A DNA stretch of 24,695 nt, from positions 1 to 24,695 of the forward strand of contig CAZGZR010000038.1 in the NCBI GenBank assembly GCA_964529745.1, read 5' to 3'. Below are positions 7,130 to 15,243 of the stretch, piece after piece. Positions within the stretch are counted from its first letter, which is position 1; every line of letters begins with the position of its first letter. A model generated the notes under the pieces. The model was not told the DNA's origin. It was given only the letters and a program-made list of their open reading frames with translations, and searched no databases. The position numbers and the translations under genes were made by a program. The stretch comes from RBG-16-57-9 sp964529745 (GTDB lineage Archaea > Thermoproteota > Bathyarchaeia > TCS64).

Positions 7130-8374
7130 TCAGGTCTCAGTCTGAGGCAGCTCGGTTTCTTCCTCAAGGTTCATGACTGCCGGTATGAAGAACGCCGCGG
7201 CGCCCATCAACGATAGAGCTAGCCCCCCGATCCTGAACCAGAACAACAGGCCGAGGCTGTCCGAGACCGGGCCGGCGACCGCCAGCCCTATGGGAGTCAT
7301 TCCTCCGCTGAGGCTCATGAGGATGGTGAACACCCGTCCTTGCATCTCGGGCGGTATTACCGCCTGCATGCTGGAGAAGAAGGTCCCGTTGGCCATGGCG
7401 TTGAACACTGCGAAGATGAAGACGCAGCCCACGGCAACTAGGAAAAGCGCGGGTGGTATGAAGCTGAAGGCCAATATGAAGACGCCGCTTATTACCAACG
7501 AAGTCATGGCGGTGACGACGCGTCTCCTGAACCCGCCCCAGGCACCCAGGATGAGGCCGCCGGCTATCATGCCGACGCCGTTTGCCGACTGGAGCCACCC
7601 CAGTTCCATGACGCCGCCGTCGAAGTGGTTTGTGACCACCAGCGGGAGGAGGCTGAACGCGGGGCTCATGAGGAGGTTGATGAGCATGGACATCCCCATG
7701 ATTATCCTGAGGCCCTTCCAGCTCCAGACGAACACGGCCCCCTCCTTCATGTCAGAGAGTATGCTCCTGAGCCCCATCACCTCCTCAGACCCGCGGCTGG
7801 GCTGCGGGACCTTGACGAAGAAGAGGGGCCCCACCGCGAGCACCGCCGTCGCGACGTCAATCAACAGTATGGTCTGGATCGGTATCACCTCCATCAGGAA
7901 CGCCCCCAGGGGAGGCGCTACGATACCGACCAGCCCCATCAGGCTCTGGTTCATCCCGGCGACCCTGCTGAGGCTCTCCCTGTCCACCATCATGGACGTC
8001 GTGGCCTGCATGGCTGGCCACTGGAAGGCGCCGCCCAGGGACCGGGTGAACATGGCCAGGAAGACGTGCCAGAGCCGTATGGCTCCGGTGCCGTAGAGGA
8101 ACGCCAGCGCCACCACCACCAACGCTATGAAAGAGTCGGAGACTATCATCACGGTCTTACGGTTCCACCTGTCCACCAATGCGCCCGCGAAGGGCCCAAG
8201 CAGCACCTGGGGCAGCATGGCGACTATGCTCGCGAAGGCCAGGGTGGACGCAAGCCCCGTGGTCTCGGTTATCCACCAGACAAGGGCGAACTGGACCAGC
8301 CTGCTGCCGAAGAGCGAGAACGCCTGGCCTGCGAAGATGACCATGAACGGCCCCATGGGGCGCTTGGAACTCAT
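7130..8374 (-). CDS. MFS transporter, macrolide/enterobactin-exporter type (MFS_3)
   Basis: This 414-residue protein has twelve predicted membrane segments. The N-terminal FMVIFAGQAFSLFGSRLVQF and WWITETTG, then GPFAGALVDRWNRKTVMI (the MFS signature loop after TM2), resemble the EntS/Mef group of drug or siderophore exporters. A second-half signature is GRVFTILMSLSGGMTPIG. Substrate cannot be read. I chose ATG 8374 rather than the upstream in-frame start at 8428, because the A/T-rich box at 8395-8406 is centred 27 nt before it and would lie inside the longer frame. Divergent from the NTF2-like gene. Confidence 0.85.
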   Translation of the reverse strand: MSSKRPMGPFMVIFAGQAFSLFGSRLVQFALVWWITETTGLASTLAFASIVAMLPQVLLGPFAGALVDRWNRKTVMIVSDSFIALVVVALAFLYGTGAIRLWHVFLAMFTRSLGGAFQWPAMQATTSMMVDRESLSRVAGMNQSLMGLVGIVAPPLGAFLMEVIPIQTILLIDVATAVLAVGPLFFVKVPQPSRGSEEVMGLRSILSDMKEGAVFVWSWKGLRIIMGMSMLINLLMSPAFSLLPLVVTNHFDGGVMELGWLQSANGVGMIAGGLILGAWGGFRRRVVTAMTSLVISGVFILAFSFIPPALFLVAVGCVFIFAVFNAMANGTFFSSMQAVIPPEMQGRVFTILMSLSGGMTPIGLAVAGPVSDSLGLLFWFRIGGLALSLMGAAAFFIPAVMNLEEETELPQTET

Positions 8375-8394
8375 TGGGTAGCTAGACAAAGGGG

Positions 8395-8406
8395 AAAATA
8401 AAAAAG
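8395..8406 (-). promoter_or_regulatory. TATA box of the MFS_3 transporter gene
   Basis: The minus strand reads CTTTTTTATTTT, centred 27 nt before ATG 8374, and is an unusually long A/T run for this sequence. It fixes the start. Confidence 0.6.
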
Positions 8407-8444
8407 TATGATTCTTCGTGAGGCCCAAGCCCCGTGCTAGCCAT

Positions 8445-8451
8445 GTTTATC
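8445..8451 (+). promoter_or_regulatory. TATA box of the NTF2-like gene
   Basis: GTTTATC is centred about 31 nt before ATG 8479, giving a leader of only a few bases. It supports 8479 over the longer frame from 8434. Confidence 0.45.
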
Positions 8452-8478
8452 AGCCCAAACATCCATCATGGAGTTGAG

Positions 8479-8856
8479 ATGAACGTGAAGGAGGCTGTCG
8501 AGGCTTGGGTGCGGCTGTGGAACACTTACGACCTCGACGATGTCAGAAGGTTGTTCCTAGACGACGACAGGGTGACCTACTTCAGCTCGGAGAAGAGGGG
8601 GCTCATCAAAGGCATAGATAAACTGGTTGACCACCACGAGGAGTTCGGGTTCGTGCCCGGCGGCAGGGAGACCGGGAACAGGCTGTGGCTGGAGGACGTG
8701 GACATAGAGAAGTTCACGGACTCCGCGGTGGTGAAGGCAGACTGGCTCTTCCAACGGAAAGGCTCGGACGAGGCTCAGCGCGGCCCCGTGTCGATCCACT
8801 ACGTCGAGGCGGGGGACGGCTGGAGGATCGCCCACGCCCACTTCTCCAACTATTGA
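8479..8856 (+). CDS. NTF2-like / SnoaL-type protein, 125 aa
   Basis: The small alpha+beta protein opens MNVKEAVEAWVRLWNTYDLD, then VRRLFLDDDRVTYFSSEKRG, G-IDKLVDHHEEFGF, and ends WLFQRKG...GPVSIHYVEAGDGWRIAHAHFS. This order of an amphipathic helix, an acidic V-x-x-L-F-x-D-D segment and a final WRI-x-H-x-H strand is typical of DUF4440/SnoaL-like proteins of the NTF2 fold. Members range from isomerases and cyclases to ligand-binding proteins; no catalytic residue can be assigned with confidence. The stop is 15 nt before the aldo/keto reductase, so the two are probably co-transcribed and may act on the same carbonyl compound. Confidence 0.7.
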   Translation: MNVKEAVEAWVRLWNTYDLDDVRRLFLDDDRVTYFSSEKRGLIKGIDKLVDHHEEFGFVPGGRETGNRLWLEDVDIEKFTDSAVVKADWLFQRKGSDEAQRGPVSIHYVEAGDGWRIAHAHFSNY

Positions 8857-8871
8857 GAGGGCTTGTAAGTG

Positions 8872-9690
8872 ATGAGGCTCACCACGAGGCTCGGCGACAC
8901 GGGGCTCACGGTCTCCCGGCTCTGCTACGGCACCGAGCCCTTCACATTCAAGAAGGGACCCGACGGCGCCAAGACCCAGGGCGACGTGCCGCCACCGGAG
9001 GGAGGGAGAAGGCTCGCCGAAGCCTACAGGCTGGGGGTGAACTTCTGGGACACCAGCGACGACTACGGCACCCACCCCCACGTGGCCGAGGGGCTCCGGC
9101 TGGTGCCCCGCCGGGAGGTGGTGGTCGCCGACAAATCTAATGCCCACACCTACGAAGAGGGTGTCCAAGCCGTGGAGCACAGCCTCAGGGACCTTGGCAC
9201 AGATTACGTTGACGTGATGTTCCTACATATTGTGCCCCCAGAGCCTGTGGAGAGGCGGGATGCAGCGGGACGCCCCTACGTCTCCGGCCCCCTGAGCAGC
9301 AGGATGGGAGCCCTCAACGCTTTCATGGACGCCAAGGAGACGGGCACAGTGAGGGCTACAGCACTTTCAACCCACAGCACCGAGACCCTACGGCAGACGC
9401 TTGAGGTGCCCGAGATAGACGTGGTCTGCACCACACTGAACATGGCGGGGGCCTACCTGGACGACGGCACCCAAGAGGAAAGGATCGCAGCTATCCGGGA
9501 GCTTCACGACGATGGCAGGTTCGTCTACGTGATCAAGATACTGGACGCGGGGAGGCTCAGGCACCGGGCCGAGGAGGCCATCAGGTACGCCCTCCGGTTC
9601 CACACGCTCATAGACGCCTGGAACATAGGCATGTACGACGTGGACGACGTACGCAGGAACCTAGAACTCCTCGACGAAGCCCTCCCCTAG
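8872..9690 (+). CDS. Aldo/keto reductase family protein
   Basis: This 272-residue protein starts MRLTTRLGDTGLTVSRLCYGT, the normal opening of AKR proteins. The catalytic tetrad can be placed: D60 and Y65 in FWDTSDDYG, K88 in VVADKS, H119 in DVMFLHIV. AKRs reduce aldehydes or ketones with NADPH in the cytoplasm. The barrel looks slightly short at the C-terminus: there is no clear GxxxxxxIxEN-type cofactor segment, though YALRFHTLIDAWNIGMYDVDD occupies the place of the usual S-V-I-P-G stretch, so cofactor binding may differ. ATG 8872 is preferred over GTG 8869. It follows the NTF2-like gene closely. Confidence 0.85.
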   Translation: MRLTTRLGDTGLTVSRLCYGTEPFTFKKGPDGAKTQGDVPPPEGGRRLAEAYRLGVNFWDTSDDYGTHPHVAEGLRLVPRREVVVADKSNAHTYEEGVQAVEHSLRDLGTDYVDVMFLHIVPPEPVERRDAAGRPYVSGPLSSRMGALNAFMDAKETGTVRATALSTHSTETLRQTLEVPEIDVVCTTLNMAGAYLDDGTQEERIAAIRELHDDGRFVYVIKILDAGRLRHRAEEAIRYALRFHTLIDAWNIGMYDVDDVRRNLELLDEALP

Positions 9691-9700
9691 CCCCGCCTCG

Positions 9701-9707
9701 TTTATAT
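9701..9707 (+). promoter_or_regulatory. TATA box of the MFS gene at 9743
   Basis: TTTATAT is a strong TATA match placed right after the AKR stop. Transcription would start near 9731, leaving a leader of about 12 nt before TTG 9743. Confidence 0.55.
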
Positions 9708-9742
9708 CTTTGAGGGCGAACTCAACCTAGGTTCTCTCAGCC

Positions 9743-10930
9743 TTGGGTTCCCTTAGCCGAGCCCTCGCGTTGGAGGGCAACATCCGCGTGCTGGCGGCGC
9801 AGACCTTGATAAGCCAGCTCGGCTTCGGCATGTTCTACGTAATATGGCAGCCCTACCTCCTCAGCACCGGCATAGACATCGGGCAGCTGGGCGTCATCCA
9901 GACAATGATCAACGTCAGCACCGGACTGGGGCTGCTGGCGTGGGGCTACATAAGCGACAACTACGGCAGGCGGCCAGCGGTGATAGCAGGTAACGCGTGC
10001 AGGGTAGCGGCCATGGCCGTGCTCATAGCCTCCGGGCACTACTACGCGCTCCTGGTATTTGCGTTCCTCATCGGATTCACCGCCATGTTCATGATAGGCA
10101 ACCCCGCCAGGAACGCCCTGATAACCGAGTCCGTGGACAGCACCAGGAGGGCGACGGCGTTCAGCATCATAACCGCCGTCAGCCAGGGCACCAGCACGCT
10201 GGTGGCCTCCGCCGGCGGATACATAGCGGTGAAAGCAGGGTACACGCCCATCCTGTACGCGGCCCTCGCCGTGGACCTCATCGGGTTGACGCTGCTCTAC
10301 TTCTTCCTAGAGGAGACACATAAGCCGGACCCCGGCGACAGGGAGCCTACGCCCCTGGGCGTGAGGGTCAGGGAGGCCCTGCTCCCCGAGGGAGGAAACA
10401 GGGCGCTCTACGCCATCATGCTGACGCAGGGCTTCGGCTACGCCGTGGCCTACAGCCTCTTCTACGGCGCCCTCACCGACTACCAGGGCTTCACGCCGCT
10501 GGAGCTGGGGTTCATGAGCACAAGCTTCAACCTGGTCTGGGCGGTGGGCAGCATACCCCTGGGGAGGCTCGGCGACAGGGTAGACCGTAAGAGGATGCTC
10601 TTCGCCAGCGTCGCCATGGCCTACGTCACCGTTGCCGGGTTCCTGGCCTTCAGGTCGGTTTGGGCGTTCGTGCTCTTCAACGGCGTCAGCGCCATCGACA
10701 TATGCTTCTGGCTGCCGAGCTGGACCAGCCTCATCAGCGACCTCGTGCCCCAGGAGCGCCGGAGCTCCGTCATGGGGAAGCTCGACGCCTACGGCCGCGC
10801 AGGCGCCGTCCCCGCACCTTGGCTTGCTGGCGTGCTGCTGGAACGATACGGCTTCACCGCCCCACTCTACGTTCAGCTGGCCACATTATCCCTCAGCATC
10901 TTGTTTTTAACCAGGGTCAGAGACCTATGA
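9743..10930 (+). CDS. MFS transporter (sugar/drug type)
   Basis: This 395-residue, twelve-segment protein has two half-signatures: GYISDNYGRRPAVIAG after TM2 (about 72-87) and RLGDRVDRKRMLFAS after TM8. The loop ETHKPDPGDREP separates the halves. It is a plasma-membrane secondary transporter of unknown substrate. The start is TTG 9743; no ATG occurs before residue 30, which would remove TM1. It overlaps the convergent kinase-like gene by 14 bases (10917-10930). It is clearly a different branch from the tandem pair at 15244-17960. Confidence 0.8.
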   Translation: MGSLSRALALEGNIRVLAAQTLISQLGFGMFYVIWQPYLLSTGIDIGQLGVIQTMINVSTGLGLLAWGYISDNYGRRPAVIAGNACRVAAMAVLIASGHYYALLVFAFLIGFTAMFMIGNPARNALITESVDSTRRATAFSIITAVSQGTSTLVASAGGYIAVKAGYTPILYAALAVDLIGLTLLYFFLEETHKPDPGDREPTPLGVRVREALLPEGGNRALYAIMLTQGFGYAVAYSLFYGALTDYQGFTPLELGFMSTSFNLVWAVGSIPLGRLGDRVDRKRMLFASVAMAYVTVAGFLAFRSVWAFVLFNGVSAIDICFWLPSWTSLISDLVPQERRSSVMGKLDAYGRAGAVPAPWLAGVLLERYGFTAPLYVQLATLSLSILFLTRVRDL

Positions 10931-11483
10931 GCTTCGTGAGCTGCCTGTGTACGGCCCGCCACCGCTGATCCCCGTCTATGATCGTCCAGGGCTCCCTCGC
11001 CGCAAGAGACAAGGCCTTTGCTCTGACCTGCCGGAGCTTCTCTAGGGACTCGAACATCTCCCTTCTACTGCGCCCCGCCATTATGCGTTTGTAAGCCTCC
11101 TCCGGGGAAACGTCGATGAAGTACATGTGGCTGCTCCGGGGAACCACCCTGTAGAAGAACAGGTACGCCACCACGTGGAGGGGCTCGGGGAGATACGCGG
11201 TGCCCATGAGGTACCTGACGAAAACCAGGTAGTCAACCCTCCTCCAACCGTACAGGAGCAGGGACCGTGCCACGTCCAGGAGGTAGAGGAGGGAAGCGGA
11301 GGCGTGGGCTCTCCTGCCTTCGAGGAGGAGGCAGCCCCTGGCCAGGCGGCCGAATAGGCTGTCGGAAGAGGGATGGGCCCTGAGGATGCATGTCCGCCCC
11401 TTCTCGGCCGCCTTCTTACGGATGAGCCGCGCCTGGGTGCTCTTCCCGGAGCCGTCTAGGCCGTCTATAACCACGAACACCAT
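10917..11483 (-). CDS. Thymidylate-kinase-like P-loop kinase (divergent)
   Basis: This 188-residue protein opens MVFVVIDGLDGSGKSTQARL, with a P-loop at residues 8-16 as in thymidylate kinases, and has a LID-like AGRSRREMFESLEKL (about 136-150). The usual D-R-Y/F-x-x-S motif appears as FVRYLMGTAYL with V89 in the aspartate position, and the canonical dTMP-binding segment after strand 2 is poorly conserved (LRAHPSSDSLFGR). It may therefore not be the housekeeping dTMP kinase. Its ATG overlaps the stop of the dolichol/phytol-kinase homologue (TGATG), so the two are translationally coupled, which hints at a lipid-alcohol phosphate substrate. Nucleotide-binding fold certain; substrate open. Confidence 0.75.
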   Translation of the reverse strand: MVFVVIDGLDGSGKSTQARLIRKKAAEKGRTCILRAHPSSDSLFGRLARGCLLLEGRRAHASASLLYLLDVARSLLLYGWRRVDYLVFVRYLMGTAYLPEPLHVVAYLFFYRVVPRSSHMYFIDVSPEEAYKRIMAGRSRREMFESLEKLRQVRAKALSLAAREPWTIIDGDQRWRAVHRQLTKLIGL

Positions 11484-12184
11484 CAGGGGCCACCGCCCAA
11501 CGCGATGAAAGTCAACGCCCCCAGAGCCGGCACGGTAAGGTTGTCGAGCCCCCGGGGGCTCACCGCCTCAGCCACCGTGGCCACGGCGGCCACCGCCAGG
11601 ACCGGCAACGCCTGGGCTTGGAGGCTGAACCCGTATATCCGGGAGAAGTAAGCCATGCCCGCCAGCATGGACAGCAGGCTGCCTGTGAACATGCCGAGGC
11701 AGCCCTCCAGGCTCTTAACCTCGTAGACCTTGAACCTGTGCCTGCCGTAAGCGGTGCCCAAGAGGGCGGCGGCGCTGTCCCCGTAGGCCATGGGCAGCAC
11801 GCCGGCGGCGACCACGTATGGTCTCGTCCCGTAGAGGAGGGCTAGGGCGCTGTAGCTCACCGCGTATAGCACGAGGCCCGTGCCGTGACCCTCACCGGTT
11901 AAGTCGCTTAGCCCCCTCATCCTGGCTGAGAAGCCAGGCCAGGGCGAGTAGGGGGACACCAGAAAGGTCACCGCTATGAAGGGGCACGCCACGAGAAAGG
12001 GGAACAGGCTGTCCGTGAAGAAGGGCATGGCGAGGGGCAGGTTCCCTATCATGGCGTGCAGGAACTTCCTGCCGACGCCCCTCGGGACGGAGGGGTGGCC
12101 CCCCAGCCTCCCCGCCACGACGATGAGCGCGGCTACGTAGCCGTAGCACGCGAGCATCACCGGGAGGTTAGCCCATAGGTCCAT
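11483..12184 (-). CDS. Dolichol/phytol kinase family membrane protein (SEC59/VTE5-like)
   Basis: This 233-residue protein has about seven hydrophobic segments. Recognisable conserved stretches are VGRKFLHAMIGN (about 37-48), AYGDSAAALLGTAYGRH (about 133-149), EVKSLEGCLGMFTGS (about 154-168) and EAVSPRGLDNLTVP (about 207-220). These are the motifs of the CTP-dependent dolichol/phytol kinase and phosphatidate cytidylyltransferase superfamily (COG0170). The likely job is phosphorylation of an isoprenoid alcohol at the membrane, useful for lipid or glycan-carrier recycling. ATG 12184 is preceded by a TATA-like ATTTAAG at 12212-12218. It is the first gene of a two-gene unit with the P-loop kinase. 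Confidence 0.85.
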   Translation of the reverse strand: MDLWANLPVMLACYGYVAALIVVAGRLGGHPSVPRGVGRKFLHAMIGNLPLAMPFFTDSLFPFLVACPFIAVTFLVSPYSPWPGFSARMRGLSDLTGEGHGTGLVLYAVSYSALALLYGTRPYVVAAGVLPMAYGDSAAALLGTAYGRHRFKVYEVKSLEGCLGMFTGSLLSMLAGMAYFSRIYGFSLQAQALPVLAVAAVATVAEAVSPRGLDNLTVPALGALTFIALGGGP

Positions 12185-12226
12185 GGATTCAACGGGAGTA
12201 GGTTTAACCGGATTTAAGGTGTGGGG

Positions 12227-13189
12227 CTAGAACGAGGCGTCCCTCTGCTCGGGCACCAGGTTCGGCGGCCGCCTCCCCTCCAGGTACGCCCTGATGTTGG
12301 AGACTGCGGTCTCAGCCATCTTCCTCCTGGTCTCCCAGGTGGCGGATGCGTGGTGTGGCGTCAACACCACGTTGTCAAGCCCCAGCAGGGGGTTGTCCAG
12401 CGGCGTGGGCTCCTCCTCGTAGACGTCCAGGGCCGCCCCCCGTATCTGCTTCTTTCTGAGCGCCTCGGTGAGGGCCTTCTCGTCTATGACGGGTCCCCTG
12501 GACGTGTTCACCAGCAAGGCCGACGGCTTCATCTTCCCCAGCTCCTCGGCCCCTATAATCCCCCGCGTCAGCGGCGTCAGGGGCACGTGAACCGTGAGCA
12601 CGTCGCTTTCATTTAGCAGTGTATCCAGATCGACCCTCTTCACACCATAATCCTCCTCCAAGCCCGGCTTCTCCACGAGATCGTTGTAAATGGTCTCGAC
12701 GCCGAACCCCCGGCTGCGTCTGAGGACCTCCGAGCCGATGCGGCCCAGGCCCAGTATACCAAGGACCTTTCCCTCCATGTCCCAGCCGAAGGGCAGCCTC
12801 CTCTCCCTCCTGGCCCACTCATTCCTGGTGTAGGCTCCTGCCTCGGATATCCTCCTCATGAACCCCAGTATGAGGGCCCAGGTGTGGTCCGCGACTGCCC
12901 CCGACAGCACGTCCGGCGTGTGGGTCGCGTACACCTTCCTGGCGGTGCAGGCCTCCACGTCCACGTTGTCGTAGCCGACGCCGAAGCGGGCCGCGATGCC
13001 CAGCTTGGGCGCCTTCTCGAGGAACCCGGCGTCTATCCGCTCCCCGCCCACGAGGAGGGCGGCCGCCTCGGCGATGTGCTTATCCAGGTCTCCCTCGAGG
13101 TAGACAACTTGGGCTAGCTCCTTGAGGGTGTCTGAAACATCCTCGGGGACGTTGAGGGTCCCCGGGCTGATCAAAACGAGTGGCTTCAT
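12227..13189 (-). CDS. D-isomer-specific 2-hydroxyacid dehydrogenase (glyoxylate reductase/PGDH type)
   Basis: This 320-residue cytoplasmic enzyme has a complete fold: substrate domain with ARFGVGYDNVDV (about 67-78), the dinucleotide motif LGLGRIG (146-152), and catalytic residues R231 (NTSRGPVID), E260 (DVYEEEP) and H279 (LTPHHASAT). An acidic residue (D170, in YNDL) ends the second strand of the Rossmann domain, which favours NADH over NADPH. It interconverts a 2-oxoacid and a D-2-hydroxyacid; glyoxylate/hydroxypyruvate reductase is the commonest archaeal role, but serine biosynthesis (SerA without the ACT domain) is possible. ATG 13189 has a TATA box at 13212-13219. Confidence 0.9.
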   Translation of the reverse strand: MKPLVLISPGTLNVPEDVSDTLKELAQVVYLEGDLDKHIAEAAALLVGGERIDAGFLEKAPKLGIAARFGVGYDNVDVEACTARKVYATHTPDVLSGAVADHTWALILGFMRRISEAGAYTRNEWARRERRLPFGWDMEGKVLGILGLGRIGSEVLRRSRGFGVETIYNDLVEKPGLEEDYGVKRVDLDTLLNESDVLTVHVPLTPLTRGIIGAEELGKMKPSALLVNTSRGPVIDEKALTEALRKKQIRGAALDVYEEEPTPLDNPLLGLDNVVLTPHHASATWETRRKMAETAVSNIRAYLEGRRPPNLVPEQRDASF

Positions 13190-13211
13190 GGATGAATCAT
13201 GGGTCAGAGGG

Positions 13212-13219
13212 TTTATAAG
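13212..13219 (-). promoter_or_regulatory. TATA box of the 2-hydroxyacid dehydrogenase gene
   Basis: The minus strand reads CTTATAAA, a near-consensus archaeal TATA box centred 26 nt before ATG 13189. The transcript would be leaderless. Confidence 0.65.
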
Positions 13220-13227
13220 ATTAAGAT

Positions 13228-13244
13228 CCGCGTCCCCGACGCGG
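13228..13244 (-). terminator. GC hairpin downstream of the AOR gene
   Basis: CCGCGTC (13228-13234) and GACGCGG (13238-13244) form a perfect 7-bp stem with a 3-base loop, about 30 nt past the AOR stop on the minus strand. It is followed by an AT-rich run that is also the next promoter. Archaeal termination depends mainly on U-tracts, so the role is uncertain. Confidence 0.3.
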
Positions 13245-13274
13245 GGTTCCCGATGGTGTTCAGATTTTTGGGGG

Positions 13275-15203
13275 TCACTGAGAGGGTATGTCGTCGGCTG
13301 CCTCGTCTAGCCCGAGGCGTCTGAGCGTCTCCTCCTTGGGGATGCCCCGTTCGTCCCAGCCCCTGAGCCGATAGTATCGGGTCAGGTGTTCTTCGAAGGC
13401 CGCCCTGTCGAAGGCTGGCCCCTTCTCGGAGCCGGCGGGGGACGGCTCCTCGTAGAACGAGTCTGGCCAGTGGTCGTCCTCTCTCCTCACGCCCTCCCTC
13501 ACTATGTACATTCTCATGAGGTTGAATATCCTCTCCCCTGTCTCCATCATTTCGGAAGCGGAGGCCTCGACGCCGGTGGCGGCGGAGTACAGCACTGCCT
13601 GGTAGCTGGGGCCCAGGGCGTCGGCGACGCTGGACGAGAACATGCATAGGCCCAGGCTGTTGTAGGTGCTGGTGAGGTGGTTGTACCAGTAGGTCATGAG
13701 CAGTTCGTCTGGGCTGTCGATGTCCGGCGGGTCCCCGAACACGCGTTCCTTGAAGCCTCGCGGCATGTCAAGCCACTCCATGAGCCAGCTGCTGTACTCT
13801 TCCCTGTCGATGCCCAGCTTCCTGCCCCAGCTGGAGACCCCGGGGTAGTTGGAGACGCCGTGGGTGCCCTTGAGGTCATCGCCTCCCCGGGGGTTGGTGA
13901 GCATGCTCATGGAGGTGAACACGTTTCCCTTCAACGCGGCCCGGGGGTCCAGCCGCATAACCTCCAGCCCCTTCACCGCCGGTACGTGCTTGTGGGCGTC
14001 GCCTCCTATCGCCGCGGCGGCCCTCCGAGCACCCTCTGCTAGGGCGTCGCCGAAGCCCTCCCTGTACGCTATCATCCTGAGAAGCCTCATCAGCGTGTCC
14101 TCGTCGCCCAGCTCGAGCCTGAACCCCACGTCATCCTCCGAGACTACGCCCCTCATGTAGAGTTCGTAGGCGTAGAAGAAGGGGCCGAACATGTCCATCC
14201 CGTAGCGTTGGCACAGCTCGTTCACCTTGAACGCGGCCGGCAGCCCTATCCCGTACTGGTCGGCGGTTCCCGAGTACAGTGTGAGTCCGGCGCATGCTAC
14301 GTCCACCCCCGCGTAGGGTCCCTCCTTGACGTCGGCCAGGAGGCTGCACCCGTAGAGGCCCTCCATCATGCATGGGCAGTAGACTCCGGGCTCGCCCCGC
14401 CTCAGGTAGGGGCCCACTATGTCGTCGTAGTCCACGCCCATCTCGGTGACGCCTATGGTGCCCATGGAGCCTGCCTTGGCCCTGGCCTTCCACGCCGGGT
14501 AGCTCCTGATCCGCTCCTCGCACACGGCCACCGCCTCGCTGAACGCCTCACGGTCATGGACCTCCACCGGCTGGGTTCCCTTGACCGCCACGGCCTTCAG
14601 CTTCTTGCCGCCGAGGACTGAGCCGGCGTGGCATCGGCCTGGCATGTGCTGCCTGTCGAAGACCGGGGCAGCGAACCTGACTAGGTTCTCGCCTGCGGGG
14701 CCGATGGCCATGATGCTGAACTCATTCCCGTGTCTTCGCTTCAGCTCATCGGTTGTCTCATAGGTGTCCAGCCCCCAGAGATCGCCTGCGCCACGGAGAT
14801 ACGCATCGCCTTCGTCTATGATTAGGTAAACCGGTTTCTCTGAAGCCCCTCGAACCATCAGCGAGTCGAGGCCCGCCTTCTTGAGGCGGGGGCCCCAGTG
14901 GCCACCGGAGTTGCCTGTGCCGATTAGGCCCGTGAGCGGCGACTTGGCGGTGACCTCCACCCGGGGGCTCGTTGGCGCATCGGTGCCCGTGAGCAGCCCG
15001 GGCGACACGAGCACGATGTTATCCGGCCCGAGCGGGTCGGTCTCCGGGCCCGTGTGCCTGTACAGAAGCCACGCGTTCAGGCCGAGGCCTCCCAGGAACC
15101 TTCTCGACGTCTCCTGAGGTATGGGCTTCGTCACGATGTCACCCGTGGTCAGGTCTACCTCTAGGATGTTCCCCTGTGACGCGGCGCCAGTCAAGGTGTT
15201 CAC
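13275..15203 (-). CDS. Aldehyde:ferredoxin oxidoreductase family protein with altered Cys motif
   Basis: This 642-residue protein aligns with AOR end to end: GNILEVDLTTGDI (11-23), RFLGGLGLNAWLLY (35-48), LTGTDAPTSPRVEVTAKSPL (71-90), MPGRCHAGSVLGGKKLKAVA (187-206), the pterin-binding-type TNPRGGDDLKGTH (436-448) and the late cysteine NSLGLCMF (C520). AORs hold a tungsten bis-pterin and a [4Fe-4S] cluster and oxidise aldehydes to acids, reducing ferredoxin. The usual C-x2-C-x3-C is here C276-x-C278-x7-C286, so the cluster may be altered or absent. The start is GTG 15203; homologues begin close to residue 8. It lies 40 nt behind an MFS gene on the same strand. The family is sure; aldehyde activity is not. 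Confidence 0.85.
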   Translation of the reverse strand: MNTLTGAASQGNILEVDLTTGDIVTKPIPQETSRRFLGGLGLNAWLLYRHTGPETDPLGPDNIVLVSPGLLTGTDAPTSPRVEVTAKSPLTGLIGTGNSGGHWGPRLKKAGLDSLMVRGASEKPVYLIIDEGDAYLRGAGDLWGLDTYETTDELKRRHGNEFSIMAIGPAGENLVRFAAPVFDRQHMPGRCHAGSVLGGKKLKAVAVKGTQPVEVHDREAFSEAVAVCEERIRSYPAWKARAKAGSMGTIGVTEMGVDYDDIVGPYLRRGEPGVYCPCMMEGLYGCSLLADVKEGPYAGVDVACAGLTLYSGTADQYGIGLPAAFKVNELCQRYGMDMFGPFFYAYELYMRGVVSEDDVGFRLELGDEDTLMRLLRMIAYREGFGDALAEGARRAAAAIGGDAHKHVPAVKGLEVMRLDPRAALKGNVFTSMSMLTNPRGGDDLKGTHGVSNYPGVSSWGRKLGIDREEYSSWLMEWLDMPRGFKERVFGDPPDIDSPDELLMTYWYNHLTSTYNSLGLCMFSSSVADALGPSYQAVLYSAATGVEASASEMMETGERIFNLMRMYIVREGVRREDDHWPDSFYEEPSPAGSEKGPAFDRAAFEEHLTRYYRLRGWDERGIPKEETLRRLGLDEAADDIPSQ

Positions 15204-15243
15204 TGGAACTGAATGGTCGTACGATTCTGAAAGAATTTTCGGG

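Noticed and set aside
7173..8096. 307-aa plus-strand frame opposite the MFS_3 gene
   Set aside because: Composition is that of an antisense shadow (many M, P, T, R); the minus-strand MFS signature is unmistakable.
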